Below, piece by piece: positions 47,907-56,126 of a stretch of 64,000 nt of DNA. The stretch comes from Pseudomonas helvetica (lineage in GTDB: Bacteria > Pseudomonadota > Gammaproteobacteria > Pseudomonadales > Pseudomonadaceae), in assembly GCF_039908645.1 (NCBI RefSeq), contig NZ_CP150917.1, forward strand, positions 5,405,501 through 5,469,500, written 5' to 3'. Numbering within the stretch: the stretch's first letter is position 1; each line of letters opens with the position of its first letter. Under the pieces are notes generated by a model. That model worked only from the letters and a program-made list of their open reading frames with translations, did no database searches and was not told the DNA's origin. A program made the position numbers and the translations under genes.

Positions 47907-48301
47907 TCAACCCCGGGAAACTCAAAGTCCCGAACATTGCGAGTAGCAATCGAGGCACCGTGAGTTCGGCAAATGGCGGCAATCTGCGCATCGGCCATCG
48001 ACGCCGCTCGGCCGTTGGCTTCGCAGCCCGCCACCAGCGTCGCGTACTCGACAGCGGCATGAGCATCAAAAGGCAATATTCTTCCGGCAAAGTCCTCTTC
48101 GAACATCGCCATCGCATGCGCTTCAAGTTTCTGTTTACGCTTACCGAATGGCAGCCGGGCAATACCATGGAGAATTTCTGCGACGGTAACCGCGCTGATT
48201 GCCAGATCCATCGCCGGTTGTGCGTCAACCCAGGCCAACACGTGTATATCGGGCTCAGCCCGCATGAACTCTGAAAGAACATTGGTATCGAGCACTATCA
48301 T
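47882..48301 (-). CDS. PIN-domain toxin (VapC/FitB family)
   Basis: The 139-residue protein has the PIN-domain RNase fold, with the expected acidic residues Asp5 (MIVLDTNVLSE), Glu42 (AVTVAEILHG), Asp104 (MADAQIAAI) and Asp125 (RNVRDFEFPG). VapC toxins cut tRNA or rRNA; the length and partner fit the FitB subgroup. Its ATG overlaps the antitoxin stop by 4 nt (ATGA). The active-site set is complete, so the toxin should be functional. A perfect inverted repeat covers its 3' end. Confidence 0.92.
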   Translation of the reverse strand: MIVLDTNVLSEFMRAEPDIHVLAWVDAQPAMDLAISAVTVAEILHGIARLPFGKRKQKLEAHAMAMFEEDFAGRILPFDAHAAVEYATLVAGCEANGRAASMADAQIAAICRTHGASIATRNVRDFEFPGVEVINPWEA

Positions 48302-48543
48302 TCGGAGAAATCCACCGCTGTCGCTTTCTCCTGGCGCGAAGGCAAATCGAGTTCAACCCCACCGTTTGCGCTAAACCGGCTGCGGATCCGACTACCAAGC
48401 CCTCCTGCCCGATCAACAGTGGCCAATGCTCTTCCCAGAATCAAACGGGCTTCTTCTTCCATCGAATGCCCATTGTGGGCAGCGGCTATTCGCAGTTGTT
48501 CTTTAATCTGGTCGTCAAGGTTTCGAATCGTGATGCTGGCCAT
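48298..48543 (-). CDS. FitA/VapB-type ribbon-helix-helix antitoxin
   Basis: The 81-residue protein has an N-terminal ribbon-helix-helix DNA-binding domain (MASITIRNLDDQIKEQLRIA, GHSMEEEARLIL) and a C-terminal tail that should wrap the PIN toxin (RSRFSANGGVELDLPSR). FitA-type antitoxins bind toxin and repress their own operon. AGGAGG 5 nt before the ATG at 48,543 decides the start. A perfect palindrome lies directly upstream. Confidence 0.92.
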   Translation of the reverse strand: MASITIRNLDDQIKEQLRIAAAHNGHSMEEEARLILGRALATVDRAGGLGSRIRSRFSANGGVELDLPSRQEKATAVDFSE

Positions 48544-48554
48544 GATGCCTCCTG

Positions 48555-48576
48555 CAATCAATGAAATCATTGATTG
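48555..48576 (-). promoter_or_regulatory. Palindromic operator of the FitAB/VapBC pair
   Basis: CAATCAATGA-AA-TCATTGATTG is a perfect 10-bp inverted repeat, 11 bp upstream of the antitoxin start codon. It is the expected binding site for ribbon-helix-helix dimers of the toxin-antitoxin complex. The right copy of the 106-bp repeat starts 50 bp further on. Confidence 0.8.
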
Positions 48577-48625
48577 AGACTAGCACACCCCCCGCTTGTA
48601 CAACTCAGTAGACCGCCCAGCGGTC

Positions 48626-48994
48626 TCAAACACAAATCGCATTGGTAAACACCAACCGATTGCCGAACGGATCGCTGATGGTCATGTCCTGGCTCCCCCA
48701 GGGCATGGCCTGAATCTGTGGATGAGCGAAGCGGTATTCCTTGGCCAGCAATTGCTGCTGGAACACTTCCAGCTCATCGGTCTCGATGCGCAGCGCCGAA
48801 CCCGGCGTTGCGTCGCCGTGGTGCTCGGACAGATGCAGCACGCATTCACCTCGCGACACCTGCAGGTAGAGCGGGAAGTTCGCCTCGAAACGGTGCTGCC
48901 AGTCGAGCGTGAAACCGAGGAAGTCGACGTAGAACTCCAGCGCCTTGGCTTCATCGAAGATCCGCAGGATCGGGGTGGTTTTACCGAAGCTCAT
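48626..48994 (-). CDS. Glyoxalase / bleomycin-resistance-like (VOC) protein
   Basis: The 122-residue protein has one vicinal-oxygen-chelate domain: FGKTTPILRIFDEAKALEFYV at the start with the first metal-ligand region, ECVLHLSEHHGDATPG in the middle and MTISDPFGNRLVF at the end. Members of this short class bind drugs or act as small lyases or isomerases; activity is unassigned. Its last 106 bp are duplicated at 47,760-47,865, on the other side of the toxin-antitoxin pair, which marks it as the site where the accessory DNA entered. Confidence 0.85.
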   Translation of the reverse strand: MSFGKTTPILRIFDEAKALEFYVDFLGFTLDWQHRFEANFPLYLQVSRGECVLHLSEHHGDATPGSALRIETDELEVFQQQLLAKEYRFAHPQIQAMPWGSQDMTISDPFGNRLVFTNAICV

Positions 48995-49114
48995 TGCGCT
49001 ACTCCCAAACTGAAAGGCCCCACTCTAAGTGGGTTGCATGACAGCGCTTCGGCTTGGGGAAGGCATTCTTTAATTGCACAGTGCCACCATTGTGATCAAC
49101 CCCACAGATCGCTG

Positions 49115-50572
49115 TTACCTGAAGCCTGAACCGAGAGTTCCTTCGCGCGCCAAAAACCGCCCTTCCCGACGTCCATTCGGCTGACCATCGATATAGCTGC
49201 GCACCCCATTGACCCACACACCGTCGATGCCTTCGGCCGAACGTTGCGGGTCGTTGAAATCCGCCACATCACGCACGCGCAACGGGTCGAACAGCACCAG
49301 ATCCGCCCAATGCCCTTCGCGGATTTCACCGCGCTGTTTCAGGCCGAAACGCGCCGCCGAGAGCCCGGTCATTTTGTGCACCGCCGTGTGCAGCGGGAAC
49401 AATCCGAGATCCCGACTGAAGTGCCCCAGTACCCGTGGAAATGCGCCCCACAACCGTGGATGCGGGAACGGGTCTTCCGGCAAACCGTCGGAACCGATCA
49501 TCGATAACGGGTGGGCCAGAATGCGCCGCACATCCGCCTCATCCATGCCGTAATAGACTGCCCCGGCCGGTTGCAGGCGACGGGCCGCATCCAGCAACGG
49601 CACGCCCCACTCGGCGGCGATGTCCATCAGGTCGCGGCCGCCCACTTCAGGGTGTGGTGTCGACCAGGTGATGGTGATGCGAAACGCGTCCGTCACCTGT
49701 TTGAGATCCAGGGTCGAGGAGCTCGCCGCATACGGATAACAATCGCAGCCCACCGGGTGGGTTTTCGCTGCGTGTTCAAGGGACGCCAACAGCTGCGGAC
49801 TGCGCCCCCAGTTGCCGGCGCCAGCGCATTTGAGATGGGAAATGATCAGCGGACTTTTCGCGTGGCGAGCAATCTGGAATGCCTCGTCCATGGCCTCCAG
49901 CACCGGTTCGAATTCGCTGCGCAAATGGGTGGTGTAGACCGCGCCGAAAGCTGTCAGCTCTTCAGTCAGTTGCATGACTTCGTCGGTAGATGCCGAGAAG
50001 GCGCTGGCGTAGGCCAACCCTGTGGACAAGCCCAGCGCACCGGCTTCCAGGCTCTCGCGCAATTGCTCACGCATTGCCGCAATTTCGCGCGGTGTCGCGG
50101 TGCGAAACAGGTCATCGAGGTGGTTGCTGCGCAGTGCCGTGTGGCCGACCAATGCGGCCACGTTCAACGTCGGGTTGGCCGCTTCGACTGCCGCCCGGTA
50201 ATCACTGAAACGCGGATAAACAAAGGCTGCGGACGTACCGAGCAGATTCATCGGGTCCGGCGGATCGCCGCGCAAACTCACCGGCGAGGCGCTGATCCCG
50301 CAGTTGCCGACGATCACCGTAGTCACGCCCTGACTGAGTTTGGGCAGCATCTGCGGCTGGCGGATCACCACTGTGTCGTCGTGGGTATGTACGTCAATGA
50401 AGCCTGGCGCGAGCACCCGTCCGGCCGCGTCGATTTCCTCATCGGCGCTGGCCTCCTGCAAATCACCGATGCACGCGATCCGTCCGTTCATAATCGCCAC
50501 GTCGGCGGTATAGCCCGGCGTGTTGCTGCCGTCGATGATCAGGGCGTTGCGGATCAGCGTGTGGTACTGCAT
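49115..50572 (-). CDS. N-acyl-D-amino-acid deacylase (D-aminoacylase) family amidohydrolase
   Basis: The 485-residue zinc amidohydrolase removes the acyl group from N-acyl-D-amino acids. It has the N-terminal metal motif FIDVHTHDD (His62, His64), a bridging Cys in VGNCGIS, further ligands in ISHLKCAGAGNWG, and the catalytic Asp in MIGSDGLPEDPF. The length is normal for D-aminoacylases. The ATG at 50,572 lies 1 nt after the RpiR regulator's stop, so the genes are coupled. With the GntP permease it would import and use an acylated D-amino acid or a similar compound. Confidence 0.9.
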   Translation of the reverse strand: MQYHTLIRNALIIDGSNTPGYTADVAIMNGRIACIGDLQEASADEEIDAAGRVLAPGFIDVHTHDDTVVIRQPQMLPKLSQGVTTVIVGNCGISASPVSLRGDPPDPMNLLGTSAAFVYPRFSDYRAAVEAANPTLNVAALVGHTALRSNHLDDLFRTATPREIAAMREQLRESLEAGALGLSTGLAYASAFSASTDEVMQLTEELTAFGAVYTTHLRSEFEPVLEAMDEAFQIARHAKSPLIISHLKCAGAGNWGRSPQLLASLEHAAKTHPVGCDCYPYAASSSTLDLKQVTDAFRITITWSTPHPEVGGRDLMDIAAEWGVPLLDAARRLQPAGAVYYGMDEADVRRILAHPLSMIGSDGLPEDPFPHPRLWGAFPRVLGHFSRDLGLFPLHTAVHKMTGLSAARFGLKQRGEIREGHWADLVLFDPLRVRDVADFNDPQRSAEGIDGVWVNGVRSYIDGQPNGRREGRFLAREGTLGSGFR

Positions 50573-50573
50573 G

Positions 50574-51434
50574 TCAGTCTCCCAGCGGCAGATGATCATC
50601 GCCGCCACGGTAGTCGTCGAGGGCGAGTTTGATCCGCCGCAGACGTTCTTGATTGTCTTCAGGATTTGCCAGCGCCAGCTCGGTAGCCAGCACATCAATG
50701 GCCAGCAGCATGCCGTAACGCGCCGCCGTCGGTTTGTAGATGAACGAGGTTTCGGCGCTTTGCAGCGGCAGCAGCACATCGGCCAATTGCGCCAGCGGCG
50801 AGTCGGCCAGGGTGATCGCCAGAATGCGTGTGCCGTAGCTGCTCGCCAACTCGACAGCCTCCAGCAGTTCCGGGGTGATGCCGGTCAGCGAACAGGCAAT
50901 CAGCGCATGCTCCGCGCCCAGTGAAGCGGCGGTCACGCGCATCATCACCGGGTCATGACAGGCGGCAATCGGGTAGCCGAGGCGCACCAGCCGCACTTGC
51001 AGCTCATCGCTACAGAGTGTCGAGCAACCGCCCATGCCGAATGCGTGAATCATCCGCGCCTTGCCCAGCAATTTCACTGCGTCGGCGAAACGCGACTCAT
51101 CGAACGCCGACAAATGTTGACGCAGCGTCGACTCGATATCGCCGACGATCTGCCGATAAAACGCCGACTGTTCCGGCGTCCCTGCCGGGTCGAGAAAACG
51201 ACTGCCGACCCCGCTGGCCTGAGCCAGTTGCAGGCGCAGATCGCGCAGGTCTCGGCAACCGACGCTGCGGGCAAAACGCGAGAGTGTCGCGCTGCTGACC
51301 TCGGCTCGCAGTGCCAGTTCGTCGAGGCTCGCTGACGCAGCGAAGCCCACGTCGTCGAGCATCAACCGGGCAATCCGCCCTTCACCGGCGCTGAAGGAAT
51401 CCTGACGCGCACGAATCTGATAGAGGATGTCCAT
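50574..51434 (-). CDS. MurR/RpiR-family transcriptional regulator
   Basis: The 286-residue protein has an N-terminal HTH_6 domain (about 1-75; VSSATLSRFARSVGCRDLRD) and a C-terminal SIS sugar-phosphate-type binding domain (about 120-260; FGMGGCSTLCSDELQVRLV). It is encoded between the GntP permease (16-nt gap) and the D-aminoacylase (1-nt gap), so it probably controls this operon. SIS domains usually bind phosphosugars, which fits amino-sugar or cell-wall-derived substrates better than a free amino acid; this is inference. Confidence 0.9.
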   Translation of the reverse strand: MDILYQIRARQDSFSAGEGRIARLMLDDVGFAASASLDELALRAEVSSATLSRFARSVGCRDLRDLRLQLAQASGVGSRFLDPAGTPEQSAFYRQIVGDIESTLRQHLSAFDESRFADAVKLLGKARMIHAFGMGGCSTLCSDELQVRLVRLGYPIAACHDPVMMRVTAASLGAEHALIACSLTGITPELLEAVELASSYGTRILAITLADSPLAQLADVLLPLQSAETSFIYKPTAARYGMLLAIDVLATELALANPEDNQERLRRIKLALDDYRGGDDHLPLGD

Positions 51435-51450
51435 TTACCGCACCTGCTGT

Positions 51451-52800
51451 TCAAAGCACATAGGAAAGACCAAGGGTCAGGCCGAACGCGATCACCGAAA
51501 TCAAGGTCTCGAGCACCGTCCAGGTCTTGAAGGTCTGGGTCACGGTCATATTGAAGTACTCCTTGATCAACCAGAAGCCGCCGTCGTTGACGTGAGAAAA
51601 GATAACCGAGCCCGCACCTGTCGCCAGCACCAGCAGCTCCGGATGGGGATAGCCCAGACCAATGGCCACCGGCGCGACAACGCCGGATGCGGTGGTCATG
51701 GCCACGGTCGCAGAACCGGTGGCGATGCGCATCAAGGCCGCGAACAGCCAGCCCATCAACAACGGCGACAAGTGAAACTCATGGGCCAGGCCGACGATCT
51801 GGTCAGTCACCCCGGCGTCCACCAGAATCCGGTTCAAGCCACCGCCGGCGCCCACCAGCAAGGTAATGCTGGCGGTGGGTGCCAGGCACTCATTGGTGAA
51901 TTTGAGGATCGATTCGCGGTTGAAACCCTGGGCCAGACCGAGGGTCCAGAAGCTCAGCAATGTCGCCAGCAACAGGGCGATCACCGAGTTACCGATGAAC
52001 AACAGGAATTGGTTGAAACCGCTGCCCGGCGTGGAGATCAGATTGGCCCAACCGCCAATCAGCATCAGCACCACCGGCAGCAGAATTGTCGCCATGGTGA
52101 TGCCGAAACCCGGCAAGCGGTCCCGTGGTTCGCGCTCGATGAACTGTCGTTCCAACGGGTTTTCCGCAAGCAACTGGATGCGCGGCACGATGAATTTGGC
52201 GTACAGAGGACCGGCAATGATCGCCGTCGGGATGCCGATCAGAATCGCGTAGAGCAACGTCTGCCCCACCGAGGCCTGATAGGCCTGCACCGCGAGCATC
52301 GCCGCCGGATGCGGCGGCACCAGCGCGTGCACCACCGAGAGCCCGGCAACCATCGGCAAACCGACCATCAGAATCGACACGCCTACCCGCCGCGCCACGG
52401 TAAAGGCAATCGGCACCAGCAACACAAAACCGACTTCGAAGAACAGCGGCAGGCCCACCAGAAAGGCGATGCAGACCATCGCCCAATGCGCGTTTTTCTC
52501 GCCGAAACGCTCGATCAGCGTACGCGCCATCTGCTCGGCACCACCGGACTCGGCCATCATCTTGCCGAGCATCGTGCCCAGCGCCACCACCAGCGCAATG
52601 TGCCCCAGGGTTTTGCCGACGCCCGCTTCATACGCGCCCACCACCCCTGACGGCGGCATTCCGGCGAGCAGCGCCAGACCAATGGAAACCAGGGTAATGA
52701 CAATGAACGGATTGAGTCGGTAACGGGCGATCAGAACGATCAGCGCAATGATGGCGATAGCGGCATAAACCAGCAGCCAATAGCCGAAGGACGGTGCCAT
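51451..52800 (-). CDS. GntP-family permease
   Basis: The 449-residue inner-membrane protein has about twelve hydrophobic helices and GntP signatures: GYWLLVYAAIAIIALIV at the N-terminus, PLFFEVGFVLLVPIAF, HALVPPHPAAMLA and the terminal FSHVNDGGFWLIKEYF. The family carries gluconate, fructuronate or D-serine. Next to a D-aminoacylase, a D-amino acid derivative is a plausible cargo. The ATG at 52,800 has GGAG 7 nt upstream; an upstream extension of the frame is not supported. It is the first gene of the operon, and ~200 bp of gene-free DNA lie before it. Confidence 0.9.
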   Translation of the reverse strand: MAPSFGYWLLVYAAIAIIALIVLIARYRLNPFIVITLVSIGLALLAGMPPSGVVGAYEAGVGKTLGHIALVVALGTMLGKMMAESGGAEQMARTLIERFGEKNAHWAMVCIAFLVGLPLFFEVGFVLLVPIAFTVARRVGVSILMVGLPMVAGLSVVHALVPPHPAAMLAVQAYQASVGQTLLYAILIGIPTAIIAGPLYAKFIVPRIQLLAENPLERQFIEREPRDRLPGFGITMATILLPVVLMLIGGWANLISTPGSGFNQFLLFIGNSVIALLLATLLSFWTLGLAQGFNRESILKFTNECLAPTASITLLVGAGGGLNRILVDAGVTDQIVGLAHEFHLSPLLMGWLFAALMRIATGSATVAMTTASGVVAPVAIGLGYPHPELLVLATGAGSVIFSHVNDGGFWLIKEYFNMTVTQTFKTWTVLETLISVIAFGLTLGLSYVL

Positions 52801-53009
52801 GCGGTACTCCTCGAAAAGGGTCACGTCGATGTGTTGTGAAACCCATAAATCATTTCGAGGAGCCGCTTTCAAACCTGATGAAAGTAATTTTCGTGAAGAG
52901 ACAAGAAATGTCGCTCACAGACATGCCATGTCGTGATTAATGAAAATGCGCGGTGAGTATTTTCATGGGGCAGAACGAGAACACCGACGGCTGCTGGTGA
53001 TGGCAAGGA

Positions 53010-53921
53010 TCAGCCTTCAAACACCTCGTTCGCGTAACTCGCCAGCTTGCCCTGGATGAAGTCCAGGAAGCATTGAATCCGCAACGCCAGTTGCGAGTTG
53101 CGGTAGTACACCGCATTGATCGGCTGGCGATAGCCACTGTTGGCCTGCGCCAGCAGCAATTTCAGCCGTCCGGCCTTGATGTCATTGATGGTCATGAAAT
53201 GCGACAGGCACACAATGCCCTGCCCCTCCAGCGCCAGCTGACGCAGGGTTTCACCGCTGGAGGCGCTGAGGCTCGGCTGAATCTGCCAGCGGTCGCCGTG
53301 CACATGACGCAGCGGCCAGTGATTGAGGCTTTCGGTCTGGGTGAAACCCAGCAACGAGTGGCCGACCAGTTCGGCAACCGTGGTCGGTGTGCCGTGTTTT
53401 TCCAGGTACGCGGGGCTGGCGAGGATGTGCAGCGGGCTGCCCCCCAGCGAGCGCGCGTGCAGGGTCGAATCCGCCAACGGCCCGATGCGGATCGCAATGT
53501 CGGTGCTTTGCTCCAGCAGGTCGATGATCAGGTCGTTGCTGTTGAGTTCCAGCTGGATGTCCGGGTACAGACGGCGGAACTCATCGATGTAAGGCACGAT
53601 GGCATGCAGCATGAACGGCGACGCCGCATTGATCCGCAGCCGTCCGGAAGGTGTCTTGTGACGCGAGGACAGACGCTCTTCGAGCTCGTCCATCTGGTCG
53701 AGAATCAGCTTGGCCTGTTCGAAGAAGTACTTGCCCTCCTCGGTCAGGTCCATGCGCCGCGTGGTGCGGTTGATCAACGTGGTGTCGAGCTTGGCCTCCA
53801 GACGCGACAGCGTGCGACTGACCGCCGAAGGCGTTTGCCCGACCTGTTCGGCCGCCGCAGAAATCGAACCGCACTCGATCACGCAGACGAAAATCTGCAA
53901 CTCATCGGATCTGGCTTTCAC
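53010..53921 (-). CDS. LysR-family transcriptional regulator
   Basis: The 303-residue protein has the LysR winged helix (residues 1-60; QVGQTPSAVSRTLSRLEAKL) and an effector domain (about 88-295). It belongs to the large Pseudomonas CrgA/DsdC-like subgroup. The GTG at 53,921 follows AGGA and starts VKARSDELQIFVCVIE, the usual N-terminus; an ATG further upstream at 53,966 has no ribosome site. It is downstream of mdaB on the same strand but separated by a REP pair, so it may be transcribed independently. Confidence 0.88.
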   Translation of the reverse strand: MKARSDELQIFVCVIECGSISAAAEQVGQTPSAVSRTLSRLEAKLDTTLINRTTRRMDLTEEGKYFFEQAKLILDQMDELEERLSSRHKTPSGRLRINAASPFMLHAIVPYIDEFRRLYPDIQLELNSNDLIIDLLEQSTDIAIRIGPLADSTLHARSLGGSPLHILASPAYLEKHGTPTTVAELVGHSLLGFTQTESLNHWPLRHVHGDRWQIQPSLSASSGETLRQLALEGQGIVCLSHFMTINDIKAGRLKLLLAQANSGYRQPINAVYYRNSQLALRIQCFLDFIQGKLASYANEVFEG

Positions 53922-53970
53922 GTATGTCCTTCCTATCGAATGCGCCTTGTGGCGGGAGTCAGGCATTCCT

Positions 53971-54119
53971 TGTGGCGAGGGGGCTCGCCCCCGTTCGGCT
54001 GCGCAGCAGTCGTAAACTCACTGCCCGCACTTAGTCTGAAAATACACGGTGACTGATGTCAGGACCGCTTCGCGCTCCAAAGGGGCGGTGCGGCGTTCCG
54101 ACAAGCCCCCTCGCCACAA
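53971..54119. repeat. Paired REP element, family 1 variant
   Basis: TGTGGCGAGGGGGCTCGCCCCC at the left and GGGGCGGT...AAGCCCCCTCGCCACA at the right form a more diverged pair of family 1, with the stem core changed from AGCTTGCT to GGCTCGCC. The shared 11-mer GCAGTCGTAAA is at 54,006-54,016. It lies between the LysR start and the mdaB stop. Confidence 0.75.
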
Positions 54120-54178
54120 GTAAAAACGTGCCACTGCTCAGGTGTTCGATAGTAGCCGGATGCGAGACATAACGCAGG

Positions 54179-54769
54179 TTACGCCGGCAAGTTGAATACT
54201 TGCTTGAGGTGCTGTTCGTAGCGCGCGACGTCGGCTTCAATGTTCGGCCGCTTCATCACGTCGACACACAGGAAGGTCGGTAGACCGCTCATGCCGAGGA
54301 AGGTGTTGGCCTTGTGGAACGGGAAGTACACCGCATCCACGCCCTTGGCTTCGAAGAAGTCGCTCGGGTCGTCGAACGCTTGCTGCGGTGCGTTCCAGGT
54401 CAGCGACAGCATGTACTGCTTGCCCTGCACCAGGCCGCCACTGCCGTATTTTTGCGAAGCATCGGAGCGGGTCCGGCCGTCGCTGGCGTAGAGGCTGCCA
54501 TGGCCTTCGGTGAAGACTTCGTCGATGTACTTTTTCACGATCCATGGTGCGCCCATCCACCAGCCCGGCATCTGGTAAATGATCACGTCGGCCCAGAGGA
54601 ACTTGGCGACTTCTTCAGCGACGTCGTAGCCCTCGTCGATGTGGGTCACTTTCACGTCGACACCGCCGCGATCCAGCACGCTCAAGGCAGCTTCGTGCAG
54701 GGTAGCGTTGTAGCGACCGTCAGAGTGGGCGAATTTCTTGCCACCGTTGAGCAACAGAACTTTTTTCAT
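54179..54769 (-). CDS. mdaB: NAD(P)H:quinone reductase MdaB (flavodoxin-like)
   Basis: The 196-residue flavodoxin-fold protein reduces quinones by two electrons with NADPH, limiting redox cycling. It has MKKVLLLNGGKKFAHSDGRY for FMN phosphate binding, the conserved QMPGWWMGAPWIVKKYIDEV region and SLTWNAPQQAF. Length and motifs match MdaB/DT-diaphorase-like enzymes. The ATG at 54,769 follows GAGG. A LysR gene lies downstream on the same strand and may regulate it. Confidence 0.92.
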   Translation of the reverse strand: MKKVLLLNGGKKFAHSDGRYNATLHEAALSVLDRGGVDVKVTHIDEGYDVAEEVAKFLWADVIIYQMPGWWMGAPWIVKKYIDEVFTEGHGSLYASDGRTRSDASQKYGSGGLVQGKQYMLSLTWNAPQQAFDDPSDFFEAKGVDAVYFPFHKANTFLGMSGLPTFLCVDVMKRPNIEADVARYEQHLKQVFNLPA

Positions 54770-54970
54770 GGGAAGCCTCATCAGGGTCCGATGCACCGCG
54801 CTGTGGATAAGTCGCGGGATCGAAAAGTTTTAAATTTGATGGCGGCAGAGTATCGATGACCCTTCCCATGAATAAGCCCGAAGCCGGCAAAATACATTTG
54901 ACCGAAACGCACGAATCACCAGCTGATTGTTGCCATAGAATTTTCTCAACCCTGACTTGAGGAGTTCTGC

Positions 54971-55285
54971 ATGAGCGAGCAACACGGTTTCATCCTGCAC
55001 GCCAAAACCCGCCCGGAAAAAGCCGACGCCTTCGAAGCCCTGTTCCGCGCTTACGTCGAACCCAGTCGCGCCGAACCTGGCTGCATCGAGTACCACATGC
55101 TGCGCGACCAGCAAGACCCGACGCTGTTTATCTTCTACGAGATCTGGCAGTCCCGGGCCCATCTGGACGTGCACTCGAACCTGCCGCACATGCAGCAGTT
55201 TTTCGAGAACCGCATGGATTACCTGGAACGCGATTTCGATATCCGCCGCATCGACATGCTCAGTCCATCATCGGCTAGCCGCTGA
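54971..55285 (+). CDS. Antibiotic-biosynthesis-monooxygenase-like (YgiN-type) protein
   Basis: The 104-residue protein has a dimeric ferredoxin-like ABM domain (MSEQHGFILHAKTRPEKADA, EPGCIEYHMLRDQQDPTLFI, FYEIWQS). YgiN-like members act on quinols, and pairing with MdaB is known in enterobacteria; here mdaB is divergent, 200 bp away. The 3' end overlaps the convergent TauE/SafE gene by 11 bp. GAGG lies 8 nt before the start codon. Confidence 0.88.
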   Translation: MSEQHGFILHAKTRPEKADAFEALFRAYVEPSRAEPGCIEYHMLRDQQDPTLFIFYEIWQSRAHLDVHSNLPHMQQFFENRMDYLERDFDIRRIDMLSPSSASR

Positions 55286-56039
55286 TCAGCAGATGGCCGC
55301 CGAGTATTCCAAGGCCGACGAAGAACACCCGCTTGAACAACACGGCGCTGATCCGCTCTCGCAACCATTGCCCCAGCAGCATGCCGAGCAGCGCCGGGAT
55401 CAGGGCGAGCAGTGAAGCACTCAATTCGCCGTCGCCGAGCGCCCCGCGCCACATCAAGCCGGCAGCGAGTGCCAGGGTCGACACGGTGAACGACAGGCCC
55501 AGCGCCTGCACCAGTTGATCCTTGTTCAACCCCAGCGCTTGCAGATACGGCACCGTCGGAATCACAAAAACCCCGGTGGCCGAGGTGATGATGCCAGTCA
55601 GCGCACCACTGAGCGGGCCGAGCCAGCCTTCGGTTTTACTACTGACCCGCAAGGTGGGCAGAAACAATCCGCTCAAGGCATAGAGCAATAGCGCCGCCCC
55701 AAGTCCTCGCACCACCCACTCCCCGCTTCCAATCCCCACCCACAACGTACCCGCACCGGTACCGACAAATATCGCCAGCAGCATGGGCCACAGCCGTTTG
55801 ATCAACGGACGCAAATGCCCACCGAACGCCAGTTGCCAGACGTTGGTCAGCGTCGCCGGAATGATCAGCAATGCCGCAGCCTGTGCCGGCGCCATAGCCA
55901 GACCAAGCAAGCCCATGGCAACGGTCGGCAGCCCAAGGCCGATCACGCCTTTGATCATCCCGGCCATCAAAAAGGTGATGATCACCAATAAAGACAAGGC
56001 CAAACCGAGGTTTTGATAGAACGCGAGAGGAGTATTCAT
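55275..56039 (-). CDS. TauE/SafE (TSUP)-family membrane transporter
   Basis: The 254-residue protein has about eight helices and the two TSUP repeats (FLMAGMIKGVIGLGLPTVAM near the start, SGALTGIITSATGVFVIPTV in the second half). TSUP proteins move sulfite, sulfoacetate or other small organosulfur anions. The ATG at 56,039 gives the normal family N-terminus and has AGGA upstream. It is divergent from a LysR regulator 87 bp away, the likely controller. Confidence 0.87.
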   Translation of the reverse strand: MNTPLAFYQNLGLALSLLVIITFLMAGMIKGVIGLGLPTVAMGLLGLAMAPAQAAALLIIPATLTNVWQLAFGGHLRPLIKRLWPMLLAIFVGTGAGTLWVGIGSGEWVVRGLGAALLLYALSGLFLPTLRVSSKTEGWLGPLSGALTGIITSATGVFVIPTVPYLQALGLNKDQLVQALGLSFTVSTLALAAGLMWRGALGDGELSASLLALIPALLGMLLGQWLRERISAVLFKRVFFVGLGILGGHLLISG

Positions 56040-56126
56040 AGCGTTATCCTGGGCCTTTCGAAGGGCCCTGAAAATCTGCCATATACTGAGCCTGCCTCTT
56101 GTTTTAACAGAGCCTTGGAAACGCCC

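Noticed and set aside
51427..52650. 407-codon plus-strand open frame
   Set aside because: It is antisense to the GntP permease gene and has shadow-type composition.
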